From Corynebacterium argentoratense DSM 44202 (lineage in GTDB: Bacteria; Actinomycetota; Actinomycetes; Mycobacteriales; Mycobacteriaceae), in NCBI RefSeq assembly GCF_000590555.1, contig NC_022198.1, forward strand, positions 764,338 through 828,337: a stretch of 64,000 nucleotides of DNA, given 5' to 3'. Both the position numbers and the translations under genes were made by a program. Shown in pieces: positions 48,639 through 58,703 of this stretch. Position 1 is the first letter of the stretch; each line of letters begins with the position of its first letter. Under the pieces are notes generated by a model. It worked only from the letters and a program-made list of their open reading frames with translations, searched no databases and was not told the DNA's origin.

Positions 48639-50513
48639 ATGAGCGTCGAATTAGAAGAAGTACGCGGTTTTCTTGCAGGAATCGAGCCCTTCGCGCATCT
48701 TCCCCAGCAGGAGCTTGAGGGCCTCCCCAGCCGGATGACGATGCGCTACGCACGCCGGGGCGACATCGTGGTGAAACAGGGCGAGGTCAACTCCACCCTC
48801 TACATCATCCGCAGCGGCGCGATCGACATTGCTGGTGATGAAGGAATCCTGCTTGACCGACGCGATGCTGGGCGAACCTTCGGGTACTCCACCTTGGCCA
48901 TCGGCACCCACCCTGCGGCGCCCTCCCGCTACGACATGATCGCCGTGGAAGACACTCTATTGCTGTGCCTACCAGCTGAGGTTGTCACAGAATTGGCCGA
49001 ACGCCATCCCGACCTTGCCCGCTATTACTCTGGCCAATCCGCCCGCATCAAAGCCGCTGCGGAAGAACTACGCCACCACTCTTCAAGCGAGATCCTGCGC
49101 ACGAGGGTGGGCGATTTTATGACGTCCGCTCCAGCCCACGTCGATACCAACGCCACTATTCAGCAAGCTGCTCACACCATGGAGCAAAACAAAGTGTCCT
49201 CTCTCCTTGTGATGGACGGTGGCACACTCGTAGGCATCGTGACCGACCGTGACATGCGTGGCCGCGTTGTCGCTTGCGCCTTCGACGTCAACACCCCCGT
49301 AAACGCCATCATGACGCCGCGTCCGCTCACGGCAGCACCGGACACCCTAGCGTTCGAAGCGATGCTGCTCATGGCCGAACACCGAATCCATCACCTACCC
49401 ATCAGCGATGGTCAAGGCGGAGTCTGCGGAATTGTCGCCACTGCAGACATCATGCGTTTGCTGCAGGATGACCCCATTTACCTCACGGCGGATCTCAACC
49501 AACGCAGTACTCCCGAAGAACTACGTGAAACCTACCAATCCGCCGGAAAGGTTGCTGCGCGCTTTATCGAACGAGGTGCCAGTGCCGAGGAAGTTACCGG
49601 CCTACTCACCGTCGCCGCCGACGCGCTCGCCGGACGGCTGCTCACGCTCGCAGAAGAACAGCTAGGCCAGCCACCGGTGCCCTACGCCTTTGTGGTTTTG
49701 GGAAGCCAAGGCCGCCGGGGAATGGGGCTTGCGTCAGATCAAGACAACGCCATCATTTTGGGCGACGACTATGACCCAAGCAACCCCCAGCACGTTGACT
49801 ACTTTTCTGAATTGAGCCAATGCGTATGCACCGGGCTCGACGTAGCCGGCCAAGTACTGTGCCCCGGGGACATGATGGCTAGTAATCCCGAATGGCGAAA
49901 AACCACCAGCGAATGGGATCGCACCTTTCACCAGTGGATCACAGCGCCCGAACCCGATGCACTGCTCAATGCACAGGTGTTCTTCGACATGCGTGCCATC
50001 CACGGTGACCGCGAACTAGCAGAGCGGGTGCACAGTTACGCCGTCAGTACTGCCAAAAATGCGCGCCGCTTCCATGCCCACCTGGCAGCTCTGGCCGCGC
50101 GACGCGAGCCGCCCCTGGGCTTTTTCCGCGGTCTCGTCGTTGAACGCGGGGGCGATTACGCCAACACGCTCGACGTCAAAAAAGGTGGTATTGCGGGCAT
50201 CGTGCAGATGGCCCGATTGTTCGCCCTGGCCAGCGGTAGTGAAGAAGTTGGCACCCGGCAGCGTCTCGCCGCAGCCGCTGGAGACTCAGTGTCCGAGCGT
50301 GGCGCGTCGGACCTAACCGATGCCTTCGACTTCCTTAACTCCATCGTGTTGCGCCACCAAGCAACGCACATCCGTGCGGGGCAAGACCCGGATTATCATA
50401 TTGATCCGCAGTCGTTGGGGCGTCTTGATCGTGACCACCTCCGCGATGCTTTCCGCATCATCAAATCCATGCAAGACGCGCTAGCAACCAAGTTCCCGGT
50501 GAGGAACATCTGA
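48639..50513 (+). CDS. cNMP-binding / CBS / DUF294 nucleotidyltransferase-like protein
   Basis: 624 aa. Domains in order: cyclic-nucleotide-binding fold (residues ~10-125, YARRGDIVVKQGEVNSTLYII), a CBS pair (~165-285, VGDFMTSAPAHV...VSSLLVMDGGTLVGIVTDRDMR...VNAIMTPRPL...HHLPISDGQGGVCGIVATADIM), then DUF294 nucleotidyltransferase-like domain with FVVLGSQGRRGMGLASDQDNAII near 355 (GSxxRxE/D-like). The C-terminal substrate-binding part of this family follows. Probably a ligand-sensing regulator. The exonuclease gene starts on its last base; this pair is conserved in several bacterial phyla. Confidence 0.9.
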   Translation: MSVELEEVRGFLAGIEPFAHLPQQELEGLPSRMTMRYARRGDIVVKQGEVNSTLYIIRSGAIDIAGDEGILLDRRDAGRTFGYSTLAIGTHPAAPSRYDMIAVEDTLLLCLPAEVVTELAERHPDLARYYSGQSARIKAAAEELRHHSSSEILRTRVGDFMTSAPAHVDTNATIQQAAHTMEQNKVSSLLVMDGGTLVGIVTDRDMRGRVVACAFDVNTPVNAIMTPRPLTAAPDTLAFEAMLLMAEHRIHHLPISDGQGGVCGIVATADIMRLLQDDPIYLTADLNQRSTPEELRETYQSAGKVAARFIERGASAEEVTGLLTVAADALAGRLLTLAEEQLGQPPVPYAFVVLGSQGRRGMGLASDQDNAIILGDDYDPSNPQHVDYFSELSQCVCTGLDVAGQVLCPGDMMASNPEWRKTTSEWDRTFHQWITAPEPDALLNAQVFFDMRAIHGDRELAERVHSYAVSTAKNARRFHAHLAALAARREPPLGFFRGLVVERGGDYANTLDVKKGGIAGIVQMARLFALASGSEEVGTRQRLAAAAGDSVSERGASDLTDAFDFLNSIVLRHQATHIRAGQDPDYHIDPQSLGRLDRDHLRDAFRIIKSMQDALATKFPVRNI

Positions 50514-51208
50514 TGGCAGGCTGGCTAAAACAACTGATCACGGGCGACACCACCCGCCCAACCTCTGCGATGCGCGCTGCCTCAACGGGAGCTCTCCGCC
50601 AGTTTTACGAGGCCGGAACCCCCGCGGCGTCAACACCGTCCGAGCAACTGCGCCTGCTCGCCGTCGACGTCGAAACCGGGGGCCTCGACCCCCACAAACA
50701 CCCCCTGTTATCCATTGGATGGGTTCCCATTAACGGTCGGGAGATTGACCTGTCTGGGGCCGGATATTATGTCCTCAACGATGGTAATGACGCCGCGGGG
50801 GTCGGAGAGTCAGCCACCATCCACGGACTCACAGACGATGCTGTGGCGGCAGGCGCTGACCCACAGCAGGCACTCACGGCGTTACTAAAAGCTCTCAGCG
50901 GGCGGGTGATGTTGGCGCATTTTAAAAACATCGAGCAAGGGTTTTTGTCACACGCTTGTCGGCGTTACTTTGGTGCGGCGCTGCATGTTCCCATCGTCGA
51001 TACCTTCGCCCTTGAGCGCAGACATATGGAAAAAATGGGTACCTATCCACGCGGCGAAGACCTCCGGCTTGCACGAATCCGGGGGAGGTATGACTTACCC
51101 TATTATCCGAGCCATAATGCCCTCACGGATGCTCTGGCCTGCGCAGAACTCTATTTAGCCCTTGATGTATCCACGGGCGCTATCCTCAAGCAGCTGCTAA
51201 ACCCCTGA
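50513..51208 (+). CDS. DEDDh 3'-5' exonuclease paired with the DUF294 protein
   Basis: 231 aa. ExoI LLAVDVETGGLDPHKHP near residue 50, ExoII MLAHFKNIEQGFL near 140, ExoIII HNALTDALACAELYLAL near 205. Related to the DNA polymerase III epsilon chain but freestanding. Overlaps the upstream gene by 1 bp (ATGATGG junction), so translation is coupled. Substrate unknown; the association with a nucleotide-sensing protein suggests a regulated nuclease. Confidence 0.88.
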   Translation: MAGWLKQLITGDTTRPTSAMRAASTGALRQFYEAGTPAASTPSEQLRLLAVDVETGGLDPHKHPLLSIGWVPINGREIDLSGAGYYVLNDGNDAAGVGESATIHGLTDDAVAAGADPQQALTALLKALSGRVMLAHFKNIEQGFLSHACRRYFGAALHVPIVDTFALERRHMEKMGTYPRGEDLRLARIRGRYDLPYYPSHNALTDALACAELYLALDVSTGAILKQLLNP

Positions 51209-51231
51209 ATAAAGTTGTACACTACTGTTTC

Positions 51232-52029
51232 ATGCGTTACGGACGAATTGCGACACCAGACGGAATGACCTTTTGTGTAGTGGAAGGGGAGGGTGACTCC
51301 ATCCGCTACAAAGCCATCGAAGGGCACCCTTTTAGCGAATCGGTATACACCGGCAAAGAGTACGGTGCGGAGGAAGCACGCGTGTTGGCTCCCATGCTGC
51401 CCTCCAAGATAGTAGCGATCGGCCGCAACTACGCCGACCACGTCGCTGAGGTGTTCAAAAAGAGCGCTGAGTCCCTGCCTCCGACAATGTTCCTGAAGCC
51501 CCCGACGGCTGTTGTTGGCCCCGAGGCTCCCATCAAAATCCCGGACTTCGCCACCCGCGTCGAGTTCGAAGGCGAGCTCGCTCTGGTCATCAGTCGCCCC
51601 TGCAAAAAGGTCAAGGCGGAAGACTGGAAGTCCGTCGTGCTGGGCTACACCATCATGAACGATGTGTCTTCCCGCGACCTTCAGTTCGCTGACGGCCAGT
51701 GGGCGCGTGCGAAGGGCATTGATACTTTCGCCCCGATGGGCCCGTTTATCGTCACCGACCTTGATTCCATCGACCTGGACAACCTGCCTATCAAGGCGTA
51801 CCTGACTCACGAGGGCAACACTGAGCTGAAGCAGGATTCGAATTCGGATCAGATGATCTTGTCGATCGGCGAGATTATTGAGCGCATCACCGAGTCCATG
51901 ACTCTCCTGCCTGGTGACGTCGTGTCTACCGGATCTCCGGCAGGTACCGCGCCGATGGTGCCGGGTGACTACATCCGCATCGAGATCCCGGGTGTCGGCA
52001 CCCTGGGTAACCCGGTCGAGCGCGCCTAA
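51232..52029 (+). CDS. FAH-family hydrolase/decarboxylase (oxaloacetate decarboxylase Odx-like)
   Basis: 265 aa. Fumarylacetoacetase fold with metal site: AIGRNYADHVAEV near residue 64, FLKPPTAVVGPEAPI, the Glu pair VEFEGELALVISR near 105, DVSSRDLQFADGQWARAKGIDTFAPMGP near 140 and SPAGTAPMVPGDYI near the end. Very close in these motifs to C. glutamicum Cg1458, characterised as oxaloacetate decarboxylase; other acylpyruvate hydrolase activity is possible. Confidence 0.9.
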   Translation: MRYGRIATPDGMTFCVVEGEGDSIRYKAIEGHPFSESVYTGKEYGAEEARVLAPMLPSKIVAIGRNYADHVAEVFKKSAESLPPTMFLKPPTAVVGPEAPIKIPDFATRVEFEGELALVISRPCKKVKAEDWKSVVLGYTIMNDVSSRDLQFADGQWARAKGIDTFAPMGPFIVTDLDSIDLDNLPIKAYLTHEGNTELKQDSNSDQMILSIGEIIERITESMTLLPGDVVSTGSPAGTAPMVPGDYIRIEIPGVGTLGNPVERA

Positions 52030-52037
52030 GAGGTGGT

Positions 52038-53183
52038 TTAGACGCCGAGGGCGCGGCCAATCGTGCGAAGCTTAGCTTCCGCCTCCGCAACCTCGGCGTC
52101 AGGCGACGATGCGGCGACAATGCCGCCTCCCGCCCACGCGCGTGCACTCAAGCAATCGGGTGCGACCTCCGCGCAACGAATCGCTACCATGTATTCGCCA
52201 TCGCCCTGGCTATCGCACCAACCGACCGCGCCGGCATAAAAACCACGATCGAAGGGTTCTAAGTGGGCGATCTGCTCATAGGCATCTGAGGTGGGGGTAC
52301 CGCAGATCGCGGGCGTCGGGTGCACAGCCATCGCGAGCTCTAATGCTGTCGTCGAGCCGTCCCGCAACCTGCCCGTGATGGGCGTAGCCAAATGCCACAT
52401 CTCTCGGGTGGCAGTGACCTCCGGCTTTTCCGGGATGCTGAGCTCGCAGAACGGGGCCAAGGACTGCCTGAGGCTCTTTACCACAAAAGCGTGCTCGGCC
52501 AGATCCTTAGCTGAAGACAGCAGCGCGTCGCGGCGTCGTAAATCTTCCTGACTGTCTTCGCTGCGGGGCAGGGAACCCGCTAGGGGATACGCGGACACAA
52601 CGCGCCCGTGGCGCCGAACCAGCACCTCCGGCGAACAGCCAACAAGCATGCCACCGCCAGCCGGAGACAAATCAGCAATAAAACCATTGCCGTGCAAAGA
52701 TCCATCGATAAGGCGAGCGGCGATCAGCAGGGGATCAGTGGGGGAGTCGAAGCGATAATCCACCGCACGCGCCAAAACAACCTTGTCTAGGGCAGCGTCT
52801 GAACGCAGTACATCGACCGCTTGGGCGACTAGCGCGGCGTGCTGATCAGCAGAAGGCGTCGTGTCCACCGTATGCGCGCTGGGAGCCGGCCCCCGATAAT
52901 GCTGGTGCGGGTGGAGCTTGGTAGCCTCGCGTCGGATCACCTCGGGCACAGTCAGGGCTGCAGCCGCGCCACCAGCTCCTGCTGGGAGGAAAGGCAGCGC
53001 CCCCACCACCATCTCCACCCGGGAACTCTTCAGCGCATCCACCGCTGCCGAAGGATCCGTGAACGTCTCTACAGACCCCTGCGTGAGCACCGAACCAGTG
53101 GAACGGGAGAGCAAAAAATCCGGAGCCGTTGAAGGGCGATCCGGAAAAAGAGAAGCCATGTGGGAGACGAGAGCAGAAGTCAC
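52038..53183 (-). CDS. Isochorismate synthase (MenF/EntC family)
   Basis: 381 aa from a GTG; an ATG at 53159 would drop 8 residues. Chorismate-binding fold: DKVVLARAVDYRF, LVGCSPEVLVRRHGRVVSAYPLAGSLPR near 190, CGTPTSDAYEQIAHLEPFDRGFYAGAVGW near 300 and AWAGGGIVAASSPDAEVAEAEAKL at the C-terminus. Converts chorismate to isochorismate for menaquinone (or a siderophore). Divergent from gltX, as in other actinobacteria. Confidence 0.93.
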   Translation of the reverse strand: MTSALVSHMASLFPDRPSTAPDFLLSRSTGSVLTQGSVETFTDPSAAVDALKSSRVEMVVGALPFLPAGAGGAAAALTVPEVIRREATKLHPHQHYRGPAPSAHTVDTTPSADQHAALVAQAVDVLRSDAALDKVVLARAVDYRFDSPTDPLLIAARLIDGSLHGNGFIADLSPAGGGMLVGCSPEVLVRRHGRVVSAYPLAGSLPRSEDSQEDLRRRDALLSSAKDLAEHAFVVKSLRQSLAPFCELSIPEKPEVTATREMWHLATPITGRLRDGSTTALELAMAVHPTPAICGTPTSDAYEQIAHLEPFDRGFYAGAVGWCDSQGDGEYMVAIRCAEVAPDCLSARAWAGGGIVAASSPDAEVAEAEAKLRTIGRALGV

Positions 53184-53221
53184 AACTAGCCGATTCTAGC
53201 AGCCAGGTAAGATAGAGCCTT

Positions 53222-54712
53222 ATGTCTGACGTTCGCGTACGCTTTTGCCCCTCACCCACCGGAACACCCCACGTTGGGATGGTGCGCACCGCGCTATTCA
53301 ACTGGGCTTACGCCCGCCACACCGGCGGCAAACTGATCTTCCGCATCGAAGACACCGATGCAGAACGAGACTCCGAAGAGTCCTACCAAGCAATCATTGA
53401 CTCGCTGAAATGGTTGCACATGGACTGGGACGAAGGCGTCGAAAAGGGCGGCCCCAACGAGCCTTATCGTCAGAGCCAGCGCATGGACATTTACCTCGAC
53501 GTGTTGGAAAAGCTTAAGGTAGCAGGGGAGATCTATCCCGCCTACTCCACGGCCGAAGAGGTCAAGCAGCGCCACATCGACGCCGGCCGCGACCCGCAAC
53601 TGGGTTACGATAATTTCGACCGCGACCTCACCGAAGAGCAGATCGCAGCGTTCGAAGCGGAAGGGCGTAAACCTGTGTGGCGTCTACGGATGCCGAACAA
53701 GGTGTGGAAGTGGAACGACCTCGTGCGTGGCGAGATCGAGTTCAAGCCCGAGACTCAGCCTGACTACGTTGTGGCCCGTTCCAACGGTGCCCCGCTGTAC
53801 ACCCTCGTCAACCCAGTGGACGACGCGCTGATGGGCATTACCCATGTTCTGCGTGGTGAAGACCTTCTGCCCTCCACCCCGCGCCAGTTGGCGCTTTACG
53901 AAGCCCTGATCCGCATCGGTGTCGCGGAACGCACCCCGGAGTTTGGTCACTTGCCCTTCGTGATGGGTGAGGGCAACAAGAAGTTGTCCAAGCGTGACCC
54001 GCAGTCCAACCTGTTCAATCACCGTGATGCGGGCATCATCCCCGAAGGCATGCTCAACTACCTGGCGCTCCTCGGATGGTCCCTGTCCAAGGACCAGGAC
54101 ATCTTCAGCATCGATGAGCTTGTCGCGAACTTCGACGTGGCCGACGTATTGGGTAACCCTGCGCGCTTTGATCAGAAGAAGCTCGAAGCGATCAACGCCG
54201 ATCACATCCGCTTGCTGGAACTCGATGACTTCACCACACGCCTGCGTACCTACCTGGAGGAGTACAAGGACTTCCCCGCTGATTACCCGGCGGACAAATT
54301 CGCTTTTGCGGCAGAGCAGGTGCAGACACGCATCAAGAAGCTCGAAGACGCATGGGGCTTGTTGAAGTTCCTCGTCACTGCAGATGAGGACATCAAGCTG
54401 GATGACAAGGCGGCGAAGAAGAATCTCAACGATGACGCCGTGCAGCCACTGACCGAAGCCATCAACGTTCTTGAAGGCGTTGACGACTTCACCACTGACG
54501 CCATCGAAAAGGCCCTCTCAGCCAAGCTGATCGAGGAGCTTGAGCTGAAGCCGCGTAAGGCCTACGGCGCACTCCGAGTGGCCGTATCCGGCGAAGCTAT
54601 CTCACCCCCACTGTTTGAGTCCATGGAACTGCTGGGCAAAGAATCGACGCTCAACCGTCTGCGATCCTGTTTGGCCCAAACCCCGTGGGGGAGCGAGTCT
54701 GCGCAAGGCTAG
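53222..54712 (+). CDS. gltX: Glutamyl-tRNA synthetase
   Basis: 496 aa class Ic. HIGH as [14 protein letters not shown] at residues ~18-31, [26 protein letters not shown] near 212 and KMSK as [12 protein letters not shown] near 258. Because gatCAB is present and tRNA-Gln follows directly, this is likely a non-discriminating GluRS that also charges tRNA-Gln with Glu. The downstream tRNA-Gln and tRNA-Glu genes are a fitting context. Confidence 0.97.
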   Translation: MSDVRVRFCPSPTGTPHVGMVRTALFNWAYARHTGGKLIFRIEDTDAERDSEESYQAIIDSLKWLHMDWDEGVEKGGPNEPYRQSQRMDIYLDVLEKLKVAGEIYPAYSTAEEVKQRHIDAGRDPQLGYDNFDRDLTEEQIAAFEAEGRKPVWRLRMPNKVWKWNDLVRGEIEFKPETQPDYVVARSNGAPLYTLVNPVDDALMGITHVLRGEDLLPSTPRQLALYEALIRIGVAERTPEFGHLPFVMGEGNKKLSKRDPQSNLFNHRDAGIIPEGMLNYLALLGWSLSKDQDIFSIDELVANFDVADVLGNPARFDQKKLEAINADHIRLLELDDFTTRLRTYLEEYKDFPADYPADKFAFAAEQVQTRIKKLEDAWGLLKFLVTADEDIKLDDKAAKKNLNDDAVQPLTEAINVLEGVDDFTTDAIEKALSAKLIEELELKPRKAYGALRVAVSGEAISPPLFESMELLGKESTLNRLRSCLAQTPWGSESAQG

Positions 54713-54827
54713 GTCTACACCCTCACAGTTTTAATCACGTGGCCTGCTGATTTGCAGGCGCGTGTTTGCTGTGGTTATATTATTCCTCGTTGCTTACGCG
54801 GCCGACTCAGATCGCGAAAGTAAACGA

Positions 54828-54899
54828 TGGCCTATGGTGTAATTGGCAACACTACGGTTTCTGGTACCGTCATTCTTGGTTCGAGTCCAGGTAGGCCAG
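54828..54899 (+). tRNA. tRNA-Gln (CTG)
   Basis: Cloverleaf closes: acceptor TGGCCTA/TAGGCCA, anticodon stem ACGGT/ACCGT around loop TTCTGGT (anticodon CTG), T arm CTTGG-TTCGAGT-CCAGG, discriminator G. No encoded CCA. Confidence 0.95.
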
Positions 54900-54923
54900 C
54901 TGCAGTTTCTACTGCTAACGCTA

Positions 54924-54996
54924 GCCCCGTTCGTCTAGCGGCCTAGGACGCCGGCCTCTCACGCCGGTAACACGGGTTCAAATCCCGTACGGGGTA
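54924..54996 (+). tRNA. tRNA-Glu (CTC), copy 1
   Basis: Acceptor GCCCCGT/ACGGGGT, anticodon stem CCGGC/GCCGG around CTCTCAC (anticodon CTC), T arm CGGGT-TCAAATC region, discriminator A. Identical over its full length to the copy at 55934-56006. Confidence 0.96.
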
Positions 54997-55003
54997 CGAA
55001 ATA

Positions 55004-55037
55004 CAGCGCCTCACCCACATAGTTGGGTGAGGCGCTG
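55004..55037 (+). terminator. Terminator after tRNA-Glu copy 1
   Basis: CAGCGCCTCACCCA-CATAGT-TGGGTGAGGCGCTG, 14-bp perfect stem. Confidence 0.88.
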
Positions 55038-55087
55038 TTGCGTATCTGCCTGAGTTCAGACGGGCACCAGGGCGCTATGATGACAGA

Positions 55088-55885
55088 ATGCTTGACCCTT
55101 CCCGCATTCCACGCGTCCTCGAAGAACTGCGCGACACCTGGGAAGGGCAGCCAAGACTCTCCCTTCCTGCACTATTCGGAGCGCTCGAACTGCGCGGCAT
55201 CGGTTGGACATCTACAGATGAAGAACTCATTCAAGCCCTCCAAGACCTACGTGCCACCTACCCCTCACGCATCAGCCAGATAGAACCCGGCACCTGTGTG
55301 CGCGTGCAAACCGACGGCAGTGTTGTCTACATCGACCATCGCGACGTCATTACCCTGCCTGGAGGTGAGGTACGGCCATCTGTGTGGCACTACGCCTCGA
55401 TTGACGTTTGCGAAGTGGGGCGGCCGCTGCGCCTCACCACCGCCGATGGGGTAAATGCGCGGTTGGGAGTAGTCGAGGCACTCAACCCAATGACGATCCC
55501 TCGTGCCGGGCTATCGCTGAATTCGACTGAAGGGGCAGCACAGCCGCAACCGTGGTTCGCCGCCGATATCGACCCCCATGGGGTGCGTCTACTCATCGAC
55601 ATAGAAAGCGAAGATTCGCATCCGCACGCAGCGCCGTCTGCTGCGGAAACCACCTCCGACAGGAGCATCGGTGACGCTAGGGATCAGGCGCGGGAGTGTC
55701 GGTGCATGCTGGGACACGATATTCATACCTGGGTACAGGGTCGGCGCGAAACCCAGCACGCGTCGCGCGGTTGGGATCGCATTGGGCCGGTGGCGCTGAA
55801 CCGGTTGGTTATCGTGGACGGTCGCAGCCTGGGTCGGGCACGGGCAGTGTGGGTGTTGCCGCAGTTCAGCGACCTTATTTGGTAA
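55088..55885 (+). CDS. Hypothetical protein between two identical tRNA-Glu genes
   Basis: 265 aa, not recognised. ATG start without a strong RBS. The N-terminal ~60 residues look like a helical DNA-binding-type unit (IPRVLEELRDTWEG...LPALFGALELRGIGWTSTDEELIQALQDL), the middle is beta-rich (GVNARLGVVEALNP), and the C-terminal third has ECRCMLGHDIHTWV and WDRIGPVALNRLVIVDG. Codon use normal. No integrase or nuclease motif seen. Confidence 0.65.
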   Translation: MLDPSRIPRVLEELRDTWEGQPRLSLPALFGALELRGIGWTSTDEELIQALQDLRATYPSRISQIEPGTCVRVQTDGSVVYIDHRDVITLPGGEVRPSVWHYASIDVCEVGRPLRLTTADGVNARLGVVEALNPMTIPRAGLSLNSTEGAAQPQPWFAADIDPHGVRLLIDIESEDSHPHAAPSAAETTSDRSIGDARDQARECRCMLGHDIHTWVQGRRETQHASRGWDRIGPVALNRLVIVDGRSLGRARAVWVLPQFSDLIW

Positions 55886-55933
55886 AGATCGCTGCGCTCT
55901 ATATAGTTGATCTTCGTCGCATAGAGCGCATAT

Positions 55934-56006
55934 GCCCCGTTCGTCTAGCGGCCTAGGACGCCGGCCTCTCACGCCGGTAACACGGGTTCAAATCCCGTAC
56001 GGGGTA
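55934..56006 (+). tRNA. tRNA-Glu (CTC), copy 2
   Basis: Identical 73-nt gene to 54924-54996, same orientation, 1,010 bp downstream; the flanking bases differ on both sides. Confidence 0.96.
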
Positions 56007-56013
56007 CAAAAAT

Positions 56014-56042
56014 AATCCCGGAGTTTTACAGGCTCCGGGATT
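56014..56042 (+). terminator. Terminator after tRNA-Glu copy 2
   Basis: AATCCCGGAG...CTCCGGGATT followed by TTGC; 10-bp perfect stem. Confidence 0.82.
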
Positions 56043-56056
56043 TGCTATGTCGTCAG

Positions 56057-56395
56057 CTACTGGGCCGGCGGCTGATAGTCGGTGAAGTCGTCAATCAGCG
56101 CTGTGGTCCCCATTGCTGGGTCATCGTCGCCGTCGGCGGTGTAGTGCAGCTCGATGAACAACGACTGGATGTCGTCGTCCTTGGCCTTAGCTGGCAAGTG
56201 TGCGGCTACATCGCTGAGCGCCAGCGTGGCGGCAATACGGCCAAGCCCACCGACGTGCGCAGGCTGGACAAGGGTGCCGTCGTAGTGGTGCCGGGCTTCG
56301 ACGGGTTCGAGGCCCACGTGGGCAAAGACTTCATTGAGGTGAACTACGAAGGGGAAAGCGCGCGTATCACCGACGGCAAGGTCGACTTCTCATAA
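56057..56395. pseudogene. Two outward-facing C-terminal gene remnants
   Basis: On minus, 56057 to ~56260 reads with good codon use: ...LGRIAATLALSDVAAHL and IQSLFIELHYTADGDDDPAM, ending DYQPPAQ and TAG. On plus, ~56265 to 56395 also reads well: VVVVPGFDGFEAHVGKDFIEVNY, then EGESARITDGKVDFS and TAA. Neither has a proper start and they face away from each other. Simplest reading: the ends of two divergent genes whose 5' parts were deleted. One of them could instead be a short real gene with an unusual start. Confidence 0.35.
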
Positions 56396-56412
56396 AACCC
56401 TGGGGCTGAGTT

Positions 56413-57171
56413 TTAGAGCATGGCTTGGGTGATCGCCTCGGATGCGCTGACCAACGTTGGGCCGAAGCGCTTGCCTGGGGTGTCGCCCAAACGCTCTGCA
56501 GGGCCTGAAATGGATAAGGCAGCAATAAGTTTGTCCTCAAAGAACACAGGTACCGACACGCTGGCTAGACCCGGTTCGCGTTCGCTGATCGACTCTGCCC
56601 ATCCTTTAGAGACCACCCCGCTAAGTTCTTCGGTGCTAAACGGGGCTTGCGGTAGTACTGCTTCGCGCAGTGTTTCATCGCCGAAGGCTACAAAGACCTT
56701 CGCAGCGCTACCGGCTCGCAGCGTCATCCTCGTACCCACAGGGACAGTGTTTTGCAACCCGGTTTTGGGCTCCATGCTGGCGACACAAATACGTTGAAGC
56801 CCTGTCTGGCGGTAGAGCTGCACGGATTCTTTGGTGTCGTCGAGCACCGTGCTCATGATGTGTTCCGCGACGTCAAGAAGCCTGTCCTGTTGCAAACCCG
56901 CCAGTTGTTCTGCGCGCGGACCGATTGCCCATTGGTTGCTGCTTGTGCGCCACAAGAGACGGTGTGCTTCTAACGCGGTGGCTAGTCGGTGTGTGGTTGC
57001 GCGGGGGAGTCCGGTGGCTTCCGAGAGTTCCCCTAAAGAGCGCGGTTTGGTGGCAATTGCTTCCATGATCAGCACGGCGCGGTCAAGGACTTTGATGCCG
57101 CTGACGTCCTCGGGGGTGGAGCGGGTGCCCTTGCTTCGTGTTGTTTCGCCCTCTGCGTTATACTGTCCCAT
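56413..57171 (-). CDS. ltbR: IclR-family transcriptional regulator LtbR
   Basis: 252 aa. N-terminal w[44 protein letters not shown] (residues ~28-68); C-terminal effector domain with [19 protein letters not shown] and [24 protein letters not shown]. Divergent from leuCD exactly as LtbR in C. glutamicum, which represses leuB and leuCD. Candidate sites: 57188-57203, 46955-46970 and 37707-37740. Confidence 0.93.
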   Translation of the reverse strand: MGQYNAEGETTRSKGTRSTPEDVSGIKVLDRAVLIMEAIATKPRSLGELSEATGLPRATTHRLATALEAHRLLWRTSSNQWAIGPRAEQLAGLQQDRLLDVAEHIMSTVLDDTKESVQLYRQTGLQRICVASMEPKTGLQNTVPVGTRMTLRAGSAAKVFVAFGDETLREAVLPQAPFSTEELSGVVSKGWAESISEREPGLASVSVPVFFEDKLIAALSISGPAERLGDTPGKRFGPTLVSASEAITQAML

Positions 57172-57187
57172 ACAGTGATATTAACAT

Positions 57188-57203
57188 CTCGCATTGTGGG
57201 AAG
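57188..57203. promoter_or_regulatory. Putative LtbR-type operator between ltbR and leuC
   Basis: TCTCGCATTGTGGGAA; 11 consecutive bases (CATTGTGGGAA) are identical to the ilvC site, 13/16 overall. A second repeat, ACTGT-CCCAT-ACAGT (57162-57176), lies nearby over the ltbR start. Confidence 0.55.
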
Positions 57204-57251
57204 CTATCTTGTGAGTTACTCACGCGAGATCGGATAAGGAGACGACGAATT

Positions 57252-58679
57252 ATGACCGCAGTCAGCCAGCCCCTGACTATGGCAGAAAAGGTGTGGAACG
57301 ACCACATCGTCGCGCACGGTAGCAACGGCGAACCGGACCTCATCTACATCGACCTCCACCTGCTCCATGAGGTCACATCACCGCAGGCTTTCGATGGCCT
57401 CCGTCTCGCCGGACGCAGCGTTCGGCGGCCCGACCTGACCATCGCAACCGAAGATCACAACGTCCCCACTGAAGGTATCAAAACCGGGGCCATCACCGAG
57501 ATTAAGGACATGATTTCTCGGCTGCAGGTGGAAACACTGCGTAAAAACTGTGAAGAATTCGGTGTGCGTATCCACCCGATGGGCGACTTAGACCAAGGTA
57601 TCGTCCACGTAGTCGGCCCCCAGCTGGGACTCACGCAGCCCGGTATGACGGTGGTGTGCGGCGACTCCCACACCGCGACCCACGGCGCATTCGGGTCTAT
57701 CGCCTTCGGCATCGGTACTTCCGAAGTCGAGCATGTTCTAGCCACCCAAACCCTGCCGCTCAAGCCCTTCAAAACCATGGCTATTAACGTCTCGGGCGAA
57801 CTGCAGCCCGGCGTGACAGCCAAAGACCTCATTCTGGCCATCATCGCCAAGATCGGTACCGGTGGCGGGCAAGGTCACATCATCGAATACCGCGGTGAGG
57901 CCATCGAAAAGCTGTCGATGGAAGCCCGCATGACCATCTGCAACATGTCGATCGAAGCGGGCGCCCGTGCCGGCATGATCGCCCCCGACGAGACCACCTT
58001 CAATTATCTCAAAGGCCGCCCCCACGCGCCGACTGGGCAAGACTGGGACGATGCTGTAGCTTATTGGCGGAGCTTGCGCACAGACGATGACGCCGTGTTC
58101 GACACGGTGGTCGACATCGACGCCAGCAGCCTCACCCCCTTTGTTACTTGGGGAACCAACCCCGGACAAGGCCTGCCGCTGGGTGCGGCCATCCCCAGCC
58201 CCGAGGACTTCACCAACGACGCAGACAAAGCCGCGGCACAAAAGGCACTGAATTACATGGATCTCACGCCGGGTACCAAGCTGCGTGATATCAAGATCGA
58301 CGCAGTATTCGTAGGCTCCTGCACCAACGGACGTATCGAGGATATTCGCGCAGTTGCGGAAATTCTCGATGGGCGCAGCATCCATCCCGATGTACGCATG
58401 ATGGTGGTTCCTGGTTCTGCGCGTGTTAGCCAGCAGGCCCAGGAAGAGGGCCTCGACCAGATCATCACCAAAGCTGGGGCTCAGTGGCGCCAACCGGGAT
58501 GCTCGATGTGCCTAGGCATGAACCCCGATCAGCTGTCCCCGGGCGAGCGCAGCGCGTCGACCTCAAACCGTAACTTCGAAGGACGCCAGGGCAAAGGCGG
58601 TCGCACCCACCTTGTGTCACCTCAGGTAGCTGCCGCTACGGCCATCGTCGGAACGCTAGCCAGCCCCGCAGACATTTAG
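57252..58679 (+). CDS. leuC: 3-isopropylmalate dehydratase large subunit
   Basis: 475 aa from the ATG with AAGGAG 10 bp upstream ([15 protein letters not shown]). Aconitase family: [50 protein letters not shown] near 140, Fe-S cysteines in [12 protein letters not shown] near 352 and [12 protein letters not shown] near 415, and [18 protein letters not shown]. Isomerises 2- to 3-isopropylmalate together with LeuD. Confidence 0.97.
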   Translation: MTAVSQPLTMAEKVWNDHIVAHGSNGEPDLIYIDLHLLHEVTSPQAFDGLRLAGRSVRRPDLTIATEDHNVPTEGIKTGAITEIKDMISRLQVETLRKNCEEFGVRIHPMGDLDQGIVHVVGPQLGLTQPGMTVVCGDSHTATHGAFGSIAFGIGTSEVEHVLATQTLPLKPFKTMAINVSGELQPGVTAKDLILAIIAKIGTGGGQGHIIEYRGEAIEKLSMEARMTICNMSIEAGARAGMIAPDETTFNYLKGRPHAPTGQDWDDAVAYWRSLRTDDDAVFDTVVDIDASSLTPFVTWGTNPGQGLPLGAAIPSPEDFTNDADKAAAQKALNYMDLTPGTKLRDIKIDAVFVGSCTNGRIEDIRAVAEILDGRSIHPDVRMMVVPGSARVSQQAQEEGLDQIITKAGAQWRQPGCSMCLGMNPDQLSPGERSASTSNRNFEGRQGKGGRTHLVSPQVAAATAIVGTLASPADI

Positions 58680-58703
58680 ACAGCTAGCAGAGAGTTAAAG
58701 GTC

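Noticed and set aside
54924-56006. Duplicated tRNA-Glu as attachment sites of an integrated element
   Set aside because: The repeats are whole tRNA genes, not partial 3' att copies, and there is no integrase or mobility gene between them.
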